DNA from: Sphingobacteriales bacterium
GTDB lineage: Bacteria; Bacteroidota; Bacteroidia; Chitinophagales; CAIOSU01
Length of the DNA: 64,000 bases
Reading direction: 5' to 3'
Assembly: GCA_027483645.1 (NCBI GenBank)
Contig: JAIXUD010000023.1
Coordinates: 1 to 64,000 of the forward strand
Under the pieces are notes generated by a model. It worked only from the letters and a program-made list of their open reading frames with translations, made no database searches and was not told where the DNA came from. The first letter of the stretch is position 1; the number at the start of each line of letters is the position of its first letter. Position numbers and translations under genes: made by a program. Below are positions 1 through 8,333 of the stretch, piece by piece.

Positions 1-2446
1 CTGTTGCACCAGTAGCACCGTTAGCCCCTGCAATTCCGGTTGCGCCAGTAGCGCCAGTAGCGCCGTTGGCTCCTGCGATTCCAGTTGCGCCAGTAGCACC
101 AGTGGCACCGTTGGCTCCTGCAATTCCAGTTGCGCCAGTAGCACCAGTAGCGCCGTTAGCCCCTGCAATTCCTGTTGCTCCAGTTGCTCCCGTTGCTCCG
201 TTGGCTCCAGCAATTCCAGTAGCCCCTGTGGCGCCCGTTGCTCCTGTAGCTCCATTTGTTCCCGCATTACCGGTTGCACCTGTGGCTCCTGTTGCACCAT
301 TGGTTCCAGCGTTACCAGTTGCTCCTGTGGCGCCTGTAGCTCCATTTGTTCCCGCATTACCGGTTGCACCAGTTGCGCCCGTTGCGCCGTTGGCTCCAGC
401 AATTCCTGTTGCACCAGTAGCGCCAGTAGCGCCGTTGGCTCCAGCAATTCCTGTTGCGCCAGTTGCACCAGTAGCGCCGTTGGCTCCAGCAATTCCTGTT
501 GCACCAGTAGCGCCAGTTGCTCCGTTGGCTCCAGCAATTCCTGTTGCACCAGTTGCACCTGTCGCTCCTGCTATCCCAGTTGCGCCAGTTGCACCAGTAG
601 CGCCGTTAGCTCCAGCAATTCCTGTTGCGCCAGTTGCACCAGTAGCACCGTTTACTCCAGCAATTCCTGTTGCACCAGTTGCTCCGTTAGTTCCTGCAGT
701 TCCGGTTGCACCAGTTGGACCTGTCGGTCCTGTAGCGCCAACACCACCCGCGGTGCCTGTAGCACCAGTTGGGCCGGTTGGCCCCACGCTGCCGCCACTT
801 ATGGGCAGCACTACGTTATTACCTCCACTAATAGTAAGTATATTATTTGTACCATCCCAAGTGAGGGTTTGGTCATCGGTTGCGGGGTTGCCTTGTGGGC
901 CTGTTGCACCTGTTGCGCCGTTGGCTCCAGCTATTCCTGTTGCACCTGCTGGGCCAGTAGCTCCCGTAGCACCAGTCACTCCTGCAATTCCAGTTGCTCC
1001 TGTAGGGCCAGTAGCACCATCTGCGCCAGCGGGGCCCGCAGCACCTGTTGCACCATTAGCACCTGCGGTTCCTGTTGCTCCAGTTGCACCTGTCGGTCCT
1101 GTTGCGCCCACACCGCCCGCATTGCCTGTAGCACCAGTTGGGCCAGTTGGCCCCACGCTGCCGCCACTTATGGGCAGCACCACGTTATTGCCCCCACTAA
1201 TAGTAAGTATATTGTTTGTTCCATCCCAAGTTAAAGTCTGGTCATCGGTTGCGGGGTTGCCTTGTGGGCCTGTTGCACCTGTTGCGCCGTTGGCCCCAGC
1301 TATTCCTGTTGCACCAACTGGGCCAGTAGCTCCCGTGGCGCCCGTAGCACCATTGGCTCCTGCAATACCAGTCGCTCCGGTTGCCCCCGTGGTGCCTGTT
1401 GAACCTGTCGCACCAGTAGCTCCGTTAACACCTGCTTGGCCGGTAGCTCCCGTGGCACCTATAGCACCAGTGGTACCTGCAATACCAGTTGCTCCGGTTG
1501 CCCCTGTGGTGCCTGTTGCACCTGTCGCGCCTGTAGCTCCAGTAACGCCATTAACACCCGCTGTACCGGCAACACCAGCGGGGCCAGTTGATCCTGTAAC
1601 TCCTGTTGCACCAGTAGCTCCCGCTATTCCTGTTGCACCAACTGGGCCAGTAGCTCCCGTGGCGCCCGTAGCACCATTGGCTCCTGCAATACCAGTCGCC
1701 CCAGTTGCCCCCGTGGTGCCTGTTGAGCCATTGGCTCCAGCTAGTCCCGTTGCACCAGTCGCTCCAGTAGCTCCAGTAGCACCAGCTATTCCTGTTGCAC
1801 CAGTAGCGCCAGTTGCACCAGTAGCTCCATTCGGTCCAGCAACTCCAGTCGCCCCGGTTGCCCCGGTTGCTCCGCCTATTCCGGTTGCACCATTTAAGCC
1901 GGTAGCACCAGTAGCACCTGTTGCACCCGCGGGGCCGGTATTGGTAGGGATAATGATAAACCCATTGGTACCACTTAGCCTTATTGTGTCGTTTCTAATG
2001 GAGAGCGTCTGTATTTCGTTCGTTGGGTCAGTATCAGCATCATCAATAGCTTTTTGAGCTACCAAGGCATAGGGTACGCTCCAAAGCTTAAACTGCCCCA
2101 TAAGCGTGTAGGTACCATTGGCGTTTTCATCTACCTCGGTTTGCACCCATTGGTTGCCATTGGCCCAGTTTACACTTGTAAAACTGCCCGATACTACCGA
2201 GCCGTTACCAATTACTATGGAGAAAAGGCCATACTGATTGGTGGTAATTTTATGCGTTTCTACATAAACAGTAGGTTGCGCCACGCTGCTATCCACTAGG
2301 CTTATGCGCACGTTCATACCCTGATTGGGTAAAATTATACCTTGTGCATCTCTTACAACTGCTTGATATTGTATACCTTGGGGTACTTGGGCATTTGCCA
2401 CCAGAAAGGTTAGCAAAAAGCCACAAAGCATTAAAAATGGTTTCAT
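1..2446 (-). CDS. collagen-like repeat surface protein, 5' part (3' end outside window)
   Basis: Read on the minus strand from the ATG at 2446-2444, the frame stays open to the window edge (about 815 codons). The product starts with a signal peptide ([20 protein letters not shown]). A roughly 150-residue N-terminal domain follows that is common in Bacteroidota collagen-like or tail-fibre-like proteins ([16 protein letters not shown], later [12 protein letters not shown]). From about 1940 downward it is almost entirely Gly-X-Y triplets dominated by GAT, such as GATGATGANGAT. Two nearly identical non-collagenous inserts at about 790-895 and 1150-1260 contain [16 protein letters not shown]. It is probably an exported fibrous surface protein; related proteins often end in a chaperone or sorting domain that would lie outside the window. 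The plus-strand Pro/Ala/Val-rich frame here is only its antisense shadow. Confidence 0.88.
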   Translation of the reverse strand, partial: MKPFLMLCGFLLTFLVANAQVPQGIQYQAVVRDAQGIILPNQGMNVRISLVDSSVAQPTVYVETHKITTNQYGLFSIVIGNGSVVSGSFTSVNWANGNQWVQTEVDENANGTYTLMGQFKLWSVPYALVAQKAIDDADTDPTNEIQTLSIRNDTIRLSGTNGFIIIPTNTGPAGATGATGATGLNGATGIGGATGATGATGVAGPNGATGATGATGATGIAGATGATGATGATGLAGANGSTGTTGATGATGIAGANGATGATGATGPVGATGIAGATGATGVTGSTGPAGVAGTAGVNGVTGATGATGATGTTGATGATGIAGTTGAIGATGATGQAGVNGATGATGSTGTTGATGATGIAGANGATGATGATGPVGATGIAGANGATGATGPQGNPATDDQTLTWDGTNNILTISGGNNVVLPISGGSVGPTGPTGATGNAGGVGATGPTGATGATGTAGANGATGAAGPAGADGATGPTGATGIAGVTGATGATGPAGATGIAGANGATGATGPQGNPATDDQTLTWDGTNNILTISGGNNVVLPISGGSVGPTGPTGATGTAGGVGATGPTGPTGATGTAGTNGATGATGIAGVNGATGATGATGIAGANGATGATGATGIAGATGATGATGIAGANGATGATGATGIAGANGATGATGATGIAGANGATGATGATGIAGANGATGATGATGNAGTNGATGATGATGNAGTNGATGATGATGNAGTNGATGATGATGATGIAGANGATGATGATGIAGANGATGATGATGIAGANGATGATGATGIAGANGATGATGATGIAGANGATGAT

Positions 2447-2472
2447 AAATCTGTTTAGTGCGGGTTACAGAT

Positions 2473-2502
2473 AAAATTTGCTACTGGAAAATAGCAAATT
2501 TT
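2473..2502. promoter_or_regulatory. palindrome in divergent promoter region
   Basis: An 11-bp perfect inverted repeat (AAAATTTGCTA, 8-nt loop, TAGCAAATTTT) lies between the divergent starts of the collagen-like gene (2446) and the CHAP gene (2554). Both genes start here, so a terminator role is unlikely and an operator is the better guess. A TAnnTTTG box (TAGTTTTG, 2515-2522) suits transcription of the CHAP gene. Confidence 0.4.
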
Positions 2503-2553
2503 TCGATAGGTGGGTAGTTTTGGCAGCTAAGTATTTTTGCCTATAATAGCTTG

Positions 2554-3111
2554 ATGAAAAAGGTGCTTATTACTTTATTTGCATTAGGCTCGTTGATAGG
2601 GATAGCTGTCTTAATCAATTATTTATATATCGGCAAAGTGCTCGATGAGCACAATGGTGTACAGGTGCATTACAATGGTTGGAACATTGCGAAAAGCCAT
2701 GGCAAACACTACCATGCCGATGGCTATTACTTCGGCCATAAATGGCAGTGCGTGGAGTTTGTGAAACGCTATTATTATCTGCATCTAAATCACTCATTTC
2801 CTGATGGGTGGGGCCATGCTAAGGACTTTTTTGATATCGAGCTTGAACATGGCACATTTAATAAACGGCGGGGTTTGTATCAATACACTAACGGAGGAAA
2901 AGAACTTCCGAAACCCGATGACTTGCTTGTGTATAATAAAGGGAAATATGGTCATGTAGCCATTATAACCGAGGTGGGCGATGATTATGTAGAAATCATC
3001 CAGCAGAATGTTTTCCTAAAAACCAGAAAACGCTTGATGCTCAGGGATAGTAACGTTGATAGAGGGGTGAATGCACCAGTAGGGTGGCTGCGTTTGGTCA
3101 ACAGTCGATAG
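2554..3111 (+). CDS. CHAP-domain amidase/endopeptidase
   Basis: A 185-residue protein with an N-terminal membrane anchor or signal segment (KKVLITLFALGSLIGIAVLI) followed by a CHAP fold. The catalytic Cys is in WQCVEFVKRYYY and the catalytic His in YGHVAIITEV, the usual pair of Cys-His-dependent amidohydrolases that cut peptidoglycan stem peptides or glutathionylspermidine-like amides. The ATG at 2554 is preferred over an in-frame TTG one codon upstream. It stands alone, divergent from the collagen-like gene and convergent with the methyltransferase. The domain is clear; the physiological substrate is not known. Confidence 0.8.
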   Translation: MKKVLITLFALGSLIGIAVLINYLYIGKVLDEHNGVQVHYNGWNIAKSHGKHYHADGYYFGHKWQCVEFVKRYYYLHLNHSFPDGWGHAKDFFDIELEHGTFNKRRGLYQYTNGGKELPKPDDLLVYNKGKYGHVAIITEVGDDYVEIIQQNVFLKTRKRLMLRDSNVDRGVNAPVGWLRLVNSR

Positions 3112-3134
3112 TCGACAGTCCACGGTAAGAGAGT

Positions 3135-3740
3135 TTATAATTTAGCAAACAAACCAAAGCGAAAGTTCTGCACAGTGCCAAAGGGTGTGGCATGATTTTC
3201 AGTAAAGCAATCCAAGGAGTTAAAGGATTCTGCAAATACCCGCTTCATATCCTGTTCGTTATATCGGGACACCAATAGGCTACTGCATTTCTCTGGTCCG
3301 CTTTCGGAGAAGGTACCGATTACCAAATGCCCCTTTACGGCATTGCCTACTGTAGCGGCATAATGTTGGATATCCTCCGTTTCGGTGAGGAAATGAAAGG
3401 CTGCCCTGTCGTGCCAAACGGCATAGCTTCGCGCAGGCTTAAAGTCGCGGATGTCGCTTTCTATCCATTGCACCTCTTTGGCTTTTTCGCCCAAGCGGAC
3501 TTGCGCCCGCTTCAGAGCTTCACCAGAGATATCGAGTACCGTAATGTCGGTAAAGCCTAATTTCAACAAGTGATCAACCAATAAACTATCACCGCCGCCA
3601 ATATCAATGATGGCAGCATCCTTTGCTACGCCCGTTTTTAAAATCAAATCGATGGAAGTTTGCGGAATGGCTTGGGTCCAGCTCACCTCATGCGGCTGCT
3701 TAGTGCTAAATACCTTTTCCCAATGCTGTTTGCTGTCCAT
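3135..3740 (-). CDS. class I SAM-dependent methyltransferase
   Basis: A 201-residue Rossmann-type methyltransferase. Motif I is visible as IIDIGGGDSLLVDHLL and the post-I acidic strand as ITVLDISGEAL; the motif IV region is WHDRAAFHFLT. The start MDSKQHWEKVFSTKQPHEVSW is typical of small-molecule methyltransferases of the TehB/thiopurine-like class found widely in Bacteroidota. The substrate cannot be read from the sequence. It lies just upstream of the sulfur gene block on the same strand but about 160 nt from it, so operon membership is not established. Confidence 0.78.
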   Translation of the reverse strand: MDSKQHWEKVFSTKQPHEVSWTQAIPQTSIDLILKTGVAKDAAIIDIGGGDSLLVDHLLKLGFTDITVLDISGEALKRAQVRLGEKAKEVQWIESDIRDFKPARSYAVWHDRAAFHFLTETEDIQHYAATVGNAVKGHLVIGTFSESGPEKCSSLLVSRYNEQDMKRVFAESFNSLDCFTENHATPFGTVQNFRFGLFAKL

Positions 3741-3903
3741 AGTGTGTAGTTGATGTACGATGGTGTTATATGGTCGTCCCCGCTAAAATCGGGACAGACT
3801 GGAGACGCAATGTCCGTTACATGCTCGTTTGAAAACGAGGATGAGTATCCGCTAATTATCAATCTATCACATTTAGCAATAACTCGTAACCCGTTACTAA
3901 CTT

Positions 3904-4317
3904 TTAATGGGGCAATCGATCCTTCACCACACCGTAAAAGAAGGTGCCCAGTATAGCCATCAGTATGGCTAGGGCAAACATCCAATAACCGTAGCCAAGG
4001 CTTACAAACATGGGGCCGGGGCAGGCACCCGTCATGGCCCAACCGAGGCCGAATATGGTTCCGCCGAAAAGGTACCGTTTCCAGCCCTTTTCTTTGGGTT
4101 CGAATTTAATTGGGGTGCCGGTAACGTCTTTCAACTTGAATTTCTTGATGAGTGCTGTGCCGATGGCGCCCAACACCACCGCTACCCCAATAATGCCATA
4201 CATATGAAAGGCTTGGAAACGGAACATCTCCTGTATGCGGTACCACGATACGGCTTCGCTTTTGGCCATAATAATGCCGAAAAGGATGCCAACTAAAAGG
4301 AATTTTATGAGTTTCAT
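3904..4317 (-). CDS. YeeE/YedE (DUF6691) family sulfur transporter subunit
   Basis: A 137-residue membrane protein with four hydrophobic segments. The family signature WAMTGACPGPMFVSLGYG carries the conserved Cys that handles thiosulfate or sulfane sulfur in YeeE-type channels. It is the last gene of a minus-strand series, 9 nt after the larger YeeE/YedE gene, so the two are almost certainly co-transcribed and work as a split pair (PmpA/PmpB-like). With the neighbouring rhodanese and persulfide dioxygenase this points to uptake or export of sulfane-sulfur species. Substrate direction is inference. Confidence 0.82.
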   Translation of the reverse strand: MKLIKFLLVGILFGIIMAKSEAVSWYRIQEMFRFQAFHMYGIIGVAVVLGAIGTALIKKFKLKDVTGTPIKFEPKEKGWKRYLFGGTIFGLGWAMTGACPGPMFVSLGYGYWMFALAILMAILGTFFYGVVKDRLPH

Positions 4318-4326
4318 GGGTGGTGT

Positions 4327-4884
4327 TTAGAAAATTAAGGGTAATAGGAGGAAAGTGGTAACCAAGCCGCCAATAAAGAAGCCGATAACCGCGATAAGCG
4401 ACGGCAACTGCAAATTGCTAAGCCCGCTAATGGCGTGGCCCGAGGTGCAGCCACCTGCCCAGCGAGTACCGAAACCTACTAAGAAACCACCTAAAACTAC
4501 CAATACCAAGGTTGGCAATGTGGCTACTTGATTAAAGTCGAAAATTTCAGTTGGCTGAAGCCCTGTTGGGGCTGCTAGGCCCAGCTCGCCGAGATCTTGT
4601 ATGGTGGCTTCGGATATTTGCACAGCCTCGGTGGAGGTAAGGAAGTTGCCAGCAATGAAGCCGCCTATAACGGTACCTAACAAAAACACCAAACTCCACA
4701 TATAGGAGCGCCAATCGTAATCAAAAAACTTACTGTATTTACTTGCCCCGCAAGCTGCACAAATGTGCCGGAAGTTTGACGAAAAGCCGAAATTCTTTCC
4801 AAAGAAAACCAGCAGGAACATTACTGCTGAAATCGCCAGTCCGCTTACATACCACGGCCAAGGCTGACTTATAAATTGGTGCAT
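4327..4884 (-). CDS. YeeE/YedE family sulfur transporter subunit
   Basis: A 185-residue integral membrane protein beginning MHQFISQPWPWYVSGLAISA, with the family signature GTRWAGGCTSGHAISGLSNL and its conserved Cys. An extra CAACGASK segment near residue 45 gives two more cysteines. It is the partner of the 3904-4317 gene, from which it is separated by 9 nt. About 114 nt of repeat-rich spacer separates it from the upstream rhodanese gene, so transcription may or may not continue from there. Together the pair matches the two-gene YeeE/YedE arrangement common beside persulfide dioxygenases in Bacteroidota. Confidence 0.83.
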   Translation of the reverse strand: MHQFISQPWPWYVSGLAISAVMFLLVFFGKNFGFSSNFRHICAACGASKYSKFFDYDWRSYMWSLVFLLGTVIGGFIAGNFLTSTEAVQISEATIQDLGELGLAAPTGLQPTEIFDFNQVATLPTLVLVVLGGFLVGFGTRWAGGCTSGHAISGLSNLQLPSLIAVIGFFIGGLVTTFLLLPLIF

Positions 4885-4887
4885 CAG

Positions 4888-4994
4888 GTTATTAGTTATT
4901 GGTTATTGGTGAAATTGATATTTCTTATTAGTTAATGGTGAATGATTGATTTCGTATCATAATTTACCAATAACTAATCAACCAATAACCAATC
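4888..4994. repeat. dispersed ATTAGTTATTGGT inverted-repeat element
   Basis: The spacer between the YeeE and rhodanese genes consists largely of variants of ATTAGTTATTGGT facing each other (left part 4890-4910, inverted copies 4965-4994). The same family forms a perfect 25-bp inverted repeat at 18132-18342, so this is a dispersed non-coding element. No open frame was seen. Confidence 0.55.
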
Positions 4995-4998
4995 CACT

Positions 4999-5334
4999 TC
5001 ACGCAGGCCATGCGCCAATGCCGCCTGCCAAATTGTAAGTAGTGTAGCCTAATTGCTCCATCGTATCACAGGCTTGGCCACTGCGGTTGCCGCTGCGGCA
5101 ATATACAAAATATGTTTTATCCTTATCAAGCTTCTGCACATCGGCTTTAAAGCTGGGTGAGAAAAAGTTGATGTTCTTCGCCCCTTTCAGGTAGCCTCCA
5201 GCATATTCAGCGGGGGTGCGCACATCTAGCAGCAGGGCTTTGGGTATTTCTAGGTACTTGGCCTTAAAATCAGTGCCTGATAGATGGTTGGCTTTGCCGC
5301 CACCTGAAATCATATTAATGAGTTGTTGAAACAT
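4999..5334 (-). CDS. single-domain rhodanese sulfurtransferase
   Basis: A 111-residue protein made of one rhodanese domain. The active-site Cys loop is YFVYCRSGNRSGQA and the N-terminal CH2 motif is LLDVRTPAEYAGGYL. No signal peptide is seen, so it should act in the cytoplasm, moving sulfane sulfur between small thiols and protein cysteines. It lies about 100 nt downstream of the persulfide dioxygenase on the same strand, a standard pairing in which the rhodanese feeds or drains glutathione-like persulfide. Confidence 0.88.
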   Translation of the reverse strand: MFQQLINMISGGGKANHLSGTDFKAKYLEIPKALLLDVRTPAEYAGGYLKGAKNINFFSPSFKADVQKLDKDKTYFVYCRSGNRSGQACDTMEQLGYTTYNLAGGIGAWPA

Positions 5335-5436
5335 CGTTTTTGTTTTTACTAGTTACTTCTACCGCTTGCAAGGTGCACTGGTTGGCCGGTGTTATTCGCT
5401 GCCCACCGGCCAACCAATTATCGACACCTAATCGAA

Positions 5437-6846
5437 TTACTTCAAAGTGCTTGGACAAACGTAATCCGTCTTCGGCACATCGGTATTTTTAATGGCACCG
5501 TAACCACCTTCCACATTCACTAAGTTATTCCATCCGCGAGCTTTCAAAATAGAAGCTGCAATAACCGAGCGGTAGCCACCAGCGCAGTGCAAGTATAGCG
5601 TGCGGTCTTTCTTAAACTCGGCCAAATGCTGGTTAATGTAGTCTAGCGGCAGGTTAAGCGCCCCTTTTACATGTTCGCTTTGGTATTCGCCGGGTTTGCG
5701 TACATCCACCACTTCCAGCGTTTCGCCTTTAAAGCGCTCGCTAAATTCGGAAGCAGGAATAGACTCCAGTAAATCGATTTCTTTGCCTGCTGCTTCCCAT
5801 TCGCTAAAGCCCCCTTTTAGGTAGCCAATGGCATAATCATAGCCTACGCGGGCTAGGCGGGTTACCACCTCTTCCTCTCGGCCAGGCTCGGTAATGAGCA
5901 GTATAGGCTGTTTAATATCGGGTATCAAGGCCCCCACCCAAGGGGCAAAGCCACCATCTACCCCAATAGAGATAGAATTGGGCACGAAGCCTTTTACAAA
6001 CTGCTCGGGTTTTCGGGTATCCAGCACCAAGGCGCCGGTTTCGTTAGCTGCTGCCTCAAAGGCATCGGGGTCTAGGGCCTGTAGACCGCGCTCCAATACG
6101 TCATCGATGCTGTCGGCACCGTCCCTGTTCATCTTTACATTTAGTGGGAAGTAACTCGGCGGCGGTAACAGGCCATCGGTAACCTCCTTCACAAACTCCT
6201 GCTTGGTCATATCAGCACGCAAGGCGTAGTTGAATTTCTTTTGATTGCCAAGTGTATCCCAAGTTTCTTTACTCATGTTTTTGCCACAAGCAGAGCCAGC
6301 GCCATGAGCTGGGTAGACCAGTACGTCATCGGGCAGGGTCATTATTTTGTTGCGAAGGGAGTCATACAAATGGCCAGCTAGGTCTTCCACAGTAAGGTGG
6401 CTTTTGGCCGCCAAATCGGGTCTGCCTACATCGCCAATAAACAGCGTATCGCCTGTGAAGATGGCATACTCCTTACCCATCTTATCCACCAATAGGAAGG
6501 TGGTACTTTCCATCGTATGGCCAGGCGTGTGCAGTACCTTAATGGTAATGTCGCCTAATTGAAGTAGCTCACCATCTTGGGCTACATGCACATCAAACTT
6601 AGGTTGTGCGTTGGGGCCGAACACAATAGTTGCACCCGTTGCAGCCGCTAAATCTACATGGCCCGACACGAAATCTGCATGAAAGTGTGTCTCCAGTACG
6701 TACTTTATCTTAGCGCCGGCCTTTTGTGCTTTCTCCATATATGGTTGCACCTCGCGCAGCGGGTCGATGATGGCGGCTTCGCCATTGCTCTCAATGTAGT
6801 AAGCTCCTTGGGCTAAGCAGCCGGTATATATTTGTTCAACTTTCAT
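5437..6846 (-). CDS. MBL-fold persulfide dioxygenase with two rhodanese domains
   Basis: A 469-residue enzyme with an N-terminal metallo-beta-lactamase domain (about 1-230) and two rhodanese domains. The ETHE1/PDO-type iron ligands are visible: THFHADFVSGH, HTPGHTMEST and FTGDTLFIGDVGRPDL. The usual HxHxDH reads HFHADF; the sixth position is not an iron ligand in ETHE1, so activity is still expected. The first rhodanese domain (about 255-350) has no catalytic Cys (LLITEPGREEE), while the second (about 365-465) keeps it (LYLHCAGGYRS). The likely reaction is oxidation of low-molecular-weight persulfide to sulfite coupled to sulfur transfer. It is probably transcribed from a TAATTTTG box at 6879-6872, with a GTGAC-N4-GTTAC palindrome upstream. 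Confidence 0.88.
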   Translation of the reverse strand: MKVEQIYTGCLAQGAYYIESNGEAAIIDPLREVQPYMEKAQKAGAKIKYVLETHFHADFVSGHVDLAAATGATIVFGPNAQPKFDVHVAQDGELLQLGDITIKVLHTPGHTMESTTFLLVDKMGKEYAIFTGDTLFIGDVGRPDLAAKSHLTVEDLAGHLYDSLRNKIMTLPDDVLVYPAHGAGSACGKNMSKETWDTLGNQKKFNYALRADMTKQEFVKEVTDGLLPPPSYFPLNVKMNRDGADSIDDVLERGLQALDPDAFEAAANETGALVLDTRKPEQFVKGFVPNSISIGVDGGFAPWVGALIPDIKQPILLITEPGREEEVVTRLARVGYDYAIGYLKGGFSEWEAAGKEIDLLESIPASEFSERFKGETLEVVDVRKPGEYQSEHVKGALNLPLDYINQHLAEFKKDRTLYLHCAGGYRSVIAASILKARGWNNLVNVEGGYGAIKNTDVPKTDYVCPSTLK

Positions 6847-6871
6847 GGCAGGTTCTATTTGACTATTAGTA

Positions 6872-6879
6872 CAAAATTA
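6872..6879 (-). promoter_or_regulatory. Bacteroidota -7 promoter box of persulfide dioxygenase gene
   Basis: On the minus strand this reads TAATTTTG, matching the Bacteroidota sigma-ABfr -7 consensus TAnnTTTG. It lies 26 nt upstream of the start codon at 6846. No convincing -33 TTG was picked out. Confidence 0.45.
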
Positions 6880-6901
6880 AGGCTTGAGGTGTATGCGCAC
6901 A

Positions 6902-6915
6902 GTGACAAAAGTTAC
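6902..6915. promoter_or_regulatory. candidate Crp/Fnr-family operator upstream of persulfide dioxygenase
   Basis: GTGAC, four bases (AAAA), GTTAC: an inverted repeat with one mismatch, 56-69 nt before the start codon and just upstream of the -7 box. The same motif, perfect, stands before the TauE/SafE gene at 8318-8331. The block encodes one Crp/Fnr regulator, the obvious candidate to bind both. Confidence 0.5.
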
Positions 6916-6960
6916 ATTGAATTTTTATTATTTTGGGTAACATTTGCCGGGTGTTACGTT

Positions 6961-7004
6961 TTAAACCACAAAGTGCACTAAGGTATTACACAAAGAACAC
7001 TAAG
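6961..7004. repeat. left 44-nt inverted repeat flanking GxxExxY pseudogene
   Basis: It pairs with the reverse complement of 7412-7455 at 35 of 44 positions, with the conserved core AACCACAAAGT and CACTAAGG. The pair encloses only the GxxExxY gene, giving a compact unit of about 495 nt that resembles a non-autonomous mobile element. Confidence 0.7.
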
Positions 7005-7010
7005 AAAGTA

Positions 7011-7409
7011 ATGGATGTTACAAAACCTCTTACAGAAAACGATCTTAGTAAACTTTCTTTTGAAGCAGCCTTGAAAGTGCATAAGACTTTAGGGCCTGGA
7101 TTGTAAGAAAGTGCATATGAACACTGTTTGGTGCATGAACTACGAAAGCTAGGACTGCATGTACAACACCAGCATCCATTACCTTTAATCTATGAGGAGG
7201 TGCATCTTGAAACAGGCTATAGGATTGATATCTTGATTAATAACAAATTTATTATTGAAGTTAAAGCTGTTGAGGCGCTTAATGATGTTCACATGGCGCA
7301 AGTTCTTACCTATTTGAAATTAACTAAGTGCAAGCTAGGGTTTCTAATTAATTTTAATGTGGTATTGCTTAAGGATGGGGTTAAACGTGTTATAAATGGT
7401 TCTTTATAA
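7011..7409 (+). pseudogene. GxxExxY family gene interrupted by an in-frame stop
   Basis: From the ATG at 7011 the frame encodes a complete GxxExxY-type protein (about 132 codons) except for a TAA at 7104-7106. The text around the stop is HKTLGPGL-stop-ESAYEHCLVHEL. In this family the motif is G-L-L-E-S-x-Y, so the stop replaces the second Leu, as expected for a single TTA-to-TAA change inside the signature motif. The rest is intact: TGYRIDILINNKFIIEVKAVE has the restriction-endonuclease-like D-x-L...E-x-K pattern. A shorter product starting at the ATG at 7128 is possible but would lack the motif. Function of the family is unproven. Confidence 0.75.
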
Positions 7410-7411
7410 GT

Positions 7412-7455
7412 CTTAGTGCCCTTAGTGATTTTCCTTAGTGTACTTTGTGGTTAAA
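7412..7455. repeat. right 44-nt inverted repeat flanking GxxExxY pseudogene
   Basis: The partner of 6961-7004 in inverted orientation, beginning 3 nt after the stop of the GxxExxY frame. It also contains short direct CTTAGTG repeats. Confidence 0.7.
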
Positions 7456-7463
7456 TCAAACCA

Positions 7464-8279
7464 TCAACCCATCAACTCCTTAACCAGAATATAAACCCCC
7501 ATAACCAGCACAAACCACCCGAAGCCCGTTTTGAGCTTATCGGCACTTACCTTGCTAGCAATGCTGATGCCTACAAACGAGCCCAGTACTGCCAACGATG
7601 AAAAGATACCTAAGAGTTTCCAATCGATAGTTAATTCAGGGTTGCCCACATCGCCGGTAAAGCCGATGAGCGATTTGGCGGCGATGATGAGTAGCGAAGT
7701 GCCAATGGCTTTTTTCATATCCAACCCACTGAACAGCACCAGCGCTGGAATGATTAAGAATCCGCCCCCAGCACCTACTAAGCCCGTAAGTGTGCCTACT
7801 ACGGCACCTTCCAAAAGTATTGCTGGGTAGTTAAAATGGCGTTCGCCATCGGGGGTAAGTTTGGGCGGTTTAGGTTTTTGTTTCCGTATCATGGAGATGG
7901 AGGCGAACACCATCAGTAGGGCAAAAAGCAACATCAATAGCAAACCGCGAGTAAAATCAAAGTTGCCAATGCTGAACATCTCCTCTGGTATGGCGGGTAT
8001 TATTAACCTGCGTGTGGCGTAAACGGCCGCGATGCTTGGTATGCCGAAAATGATAGCGGTTTTTACATCCACCATTCCTTTACGTAAGTACACGCTGCCC
8101 CCTACCAAACTGGTAAGGCCTACAATAAACAGCGAGTAGGCCGTGGCCTCCACTGGCGGTATGCCAAGCATATACACCAGCACGGGCACGGTAAGTATGG
8201 AACCTCCGCCCCCGATAAGGCCTAGCGATATGCCGATAATAACTGCCGCTAAATAACCGAGTATAACCATTACCTCCAT
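7464..8279 (-). CDS. TauE/SafE family sulfite exporter
   Basis: A 271-residue polytopic membrane protein with two similar halves, each starting with a glycine-rich segment: GISLGLIGGGGSILTVPVLVY and VGTLTGLVGAGGGFLIIPALV. This is the TauE/SafE (DUF81) pattern of sulfonate or sulfite exporters. A charged cytoplasmic loop (RKQKPKPPKLTPDGERH) separates the halves. In this context it probably removes the sulfite made by the persulfide dioxygenase. It lies directly downstream of the Crp/Fnr gene, with a 14-nt palindrome in the gap. Confidence 0.86.
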   Translation of the reverse strand: MEVMVILGYLAAVIIGISLGLIGGGGSILTVPVLVYMLGIPPVEATAYSLFIVGLTSLVGGSVYLRKGMVDVKTAIIFGIPSIAAVYATRRLIIPAIPEEMFSIGNFDFTRGLLLMLLFALLMVFASISMIRKQKPKPPKLTPDGERHFNYPAILLEGAVVGTLTGLVGAGGGFLIIPALVLFSGLDMKKAIGTSLLIIAAKSLIGFTGDVGNPELTIDWKLLGIFSSLAVLGSFVGISIASKVSADKLKTGFGWFVLVMGVYILVKELMG

Positions 8280-8317
8280 AGTGAAAGCAAAGATGCGGGT
8301 TTGGTTATGGGTACATA

Positions 8318-8331
8318 GTGACTATTGTCAC
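8318..8331. promoter_or_regulatory. candidate Crp/Fnr-family operator upstream of tauE/safE gene
   Basis: A perfect inverted repeat GTGAC, TATT, GTCAC, lying 39-52 nt upstream of the TauE/SafE start and only 3 nt past the stop of the regulator gene. The architecture (five-base arms, four-base spacer) fits Fnr/Crp-type sites, and a near copy precedes the persulfide dioxygenase. Confidence 0.5.
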
Positions 8332-8333
8332 AC

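Noticed and set aside
1-1930. Possible CRISPR or tandem DNA repeat
   Set aside because: The periodicity is 9 nt and follows codons of a collagen-like array; no spacers of constant length exist.
66-2057. Long plus-strand frame rich in Pro, Ala and Val
   Set aside because: It is the exact antisense of Gly-X-Y codons of the minus-strand collagen-like gene, which has a signal peptide and a recognised N-terminal domain.
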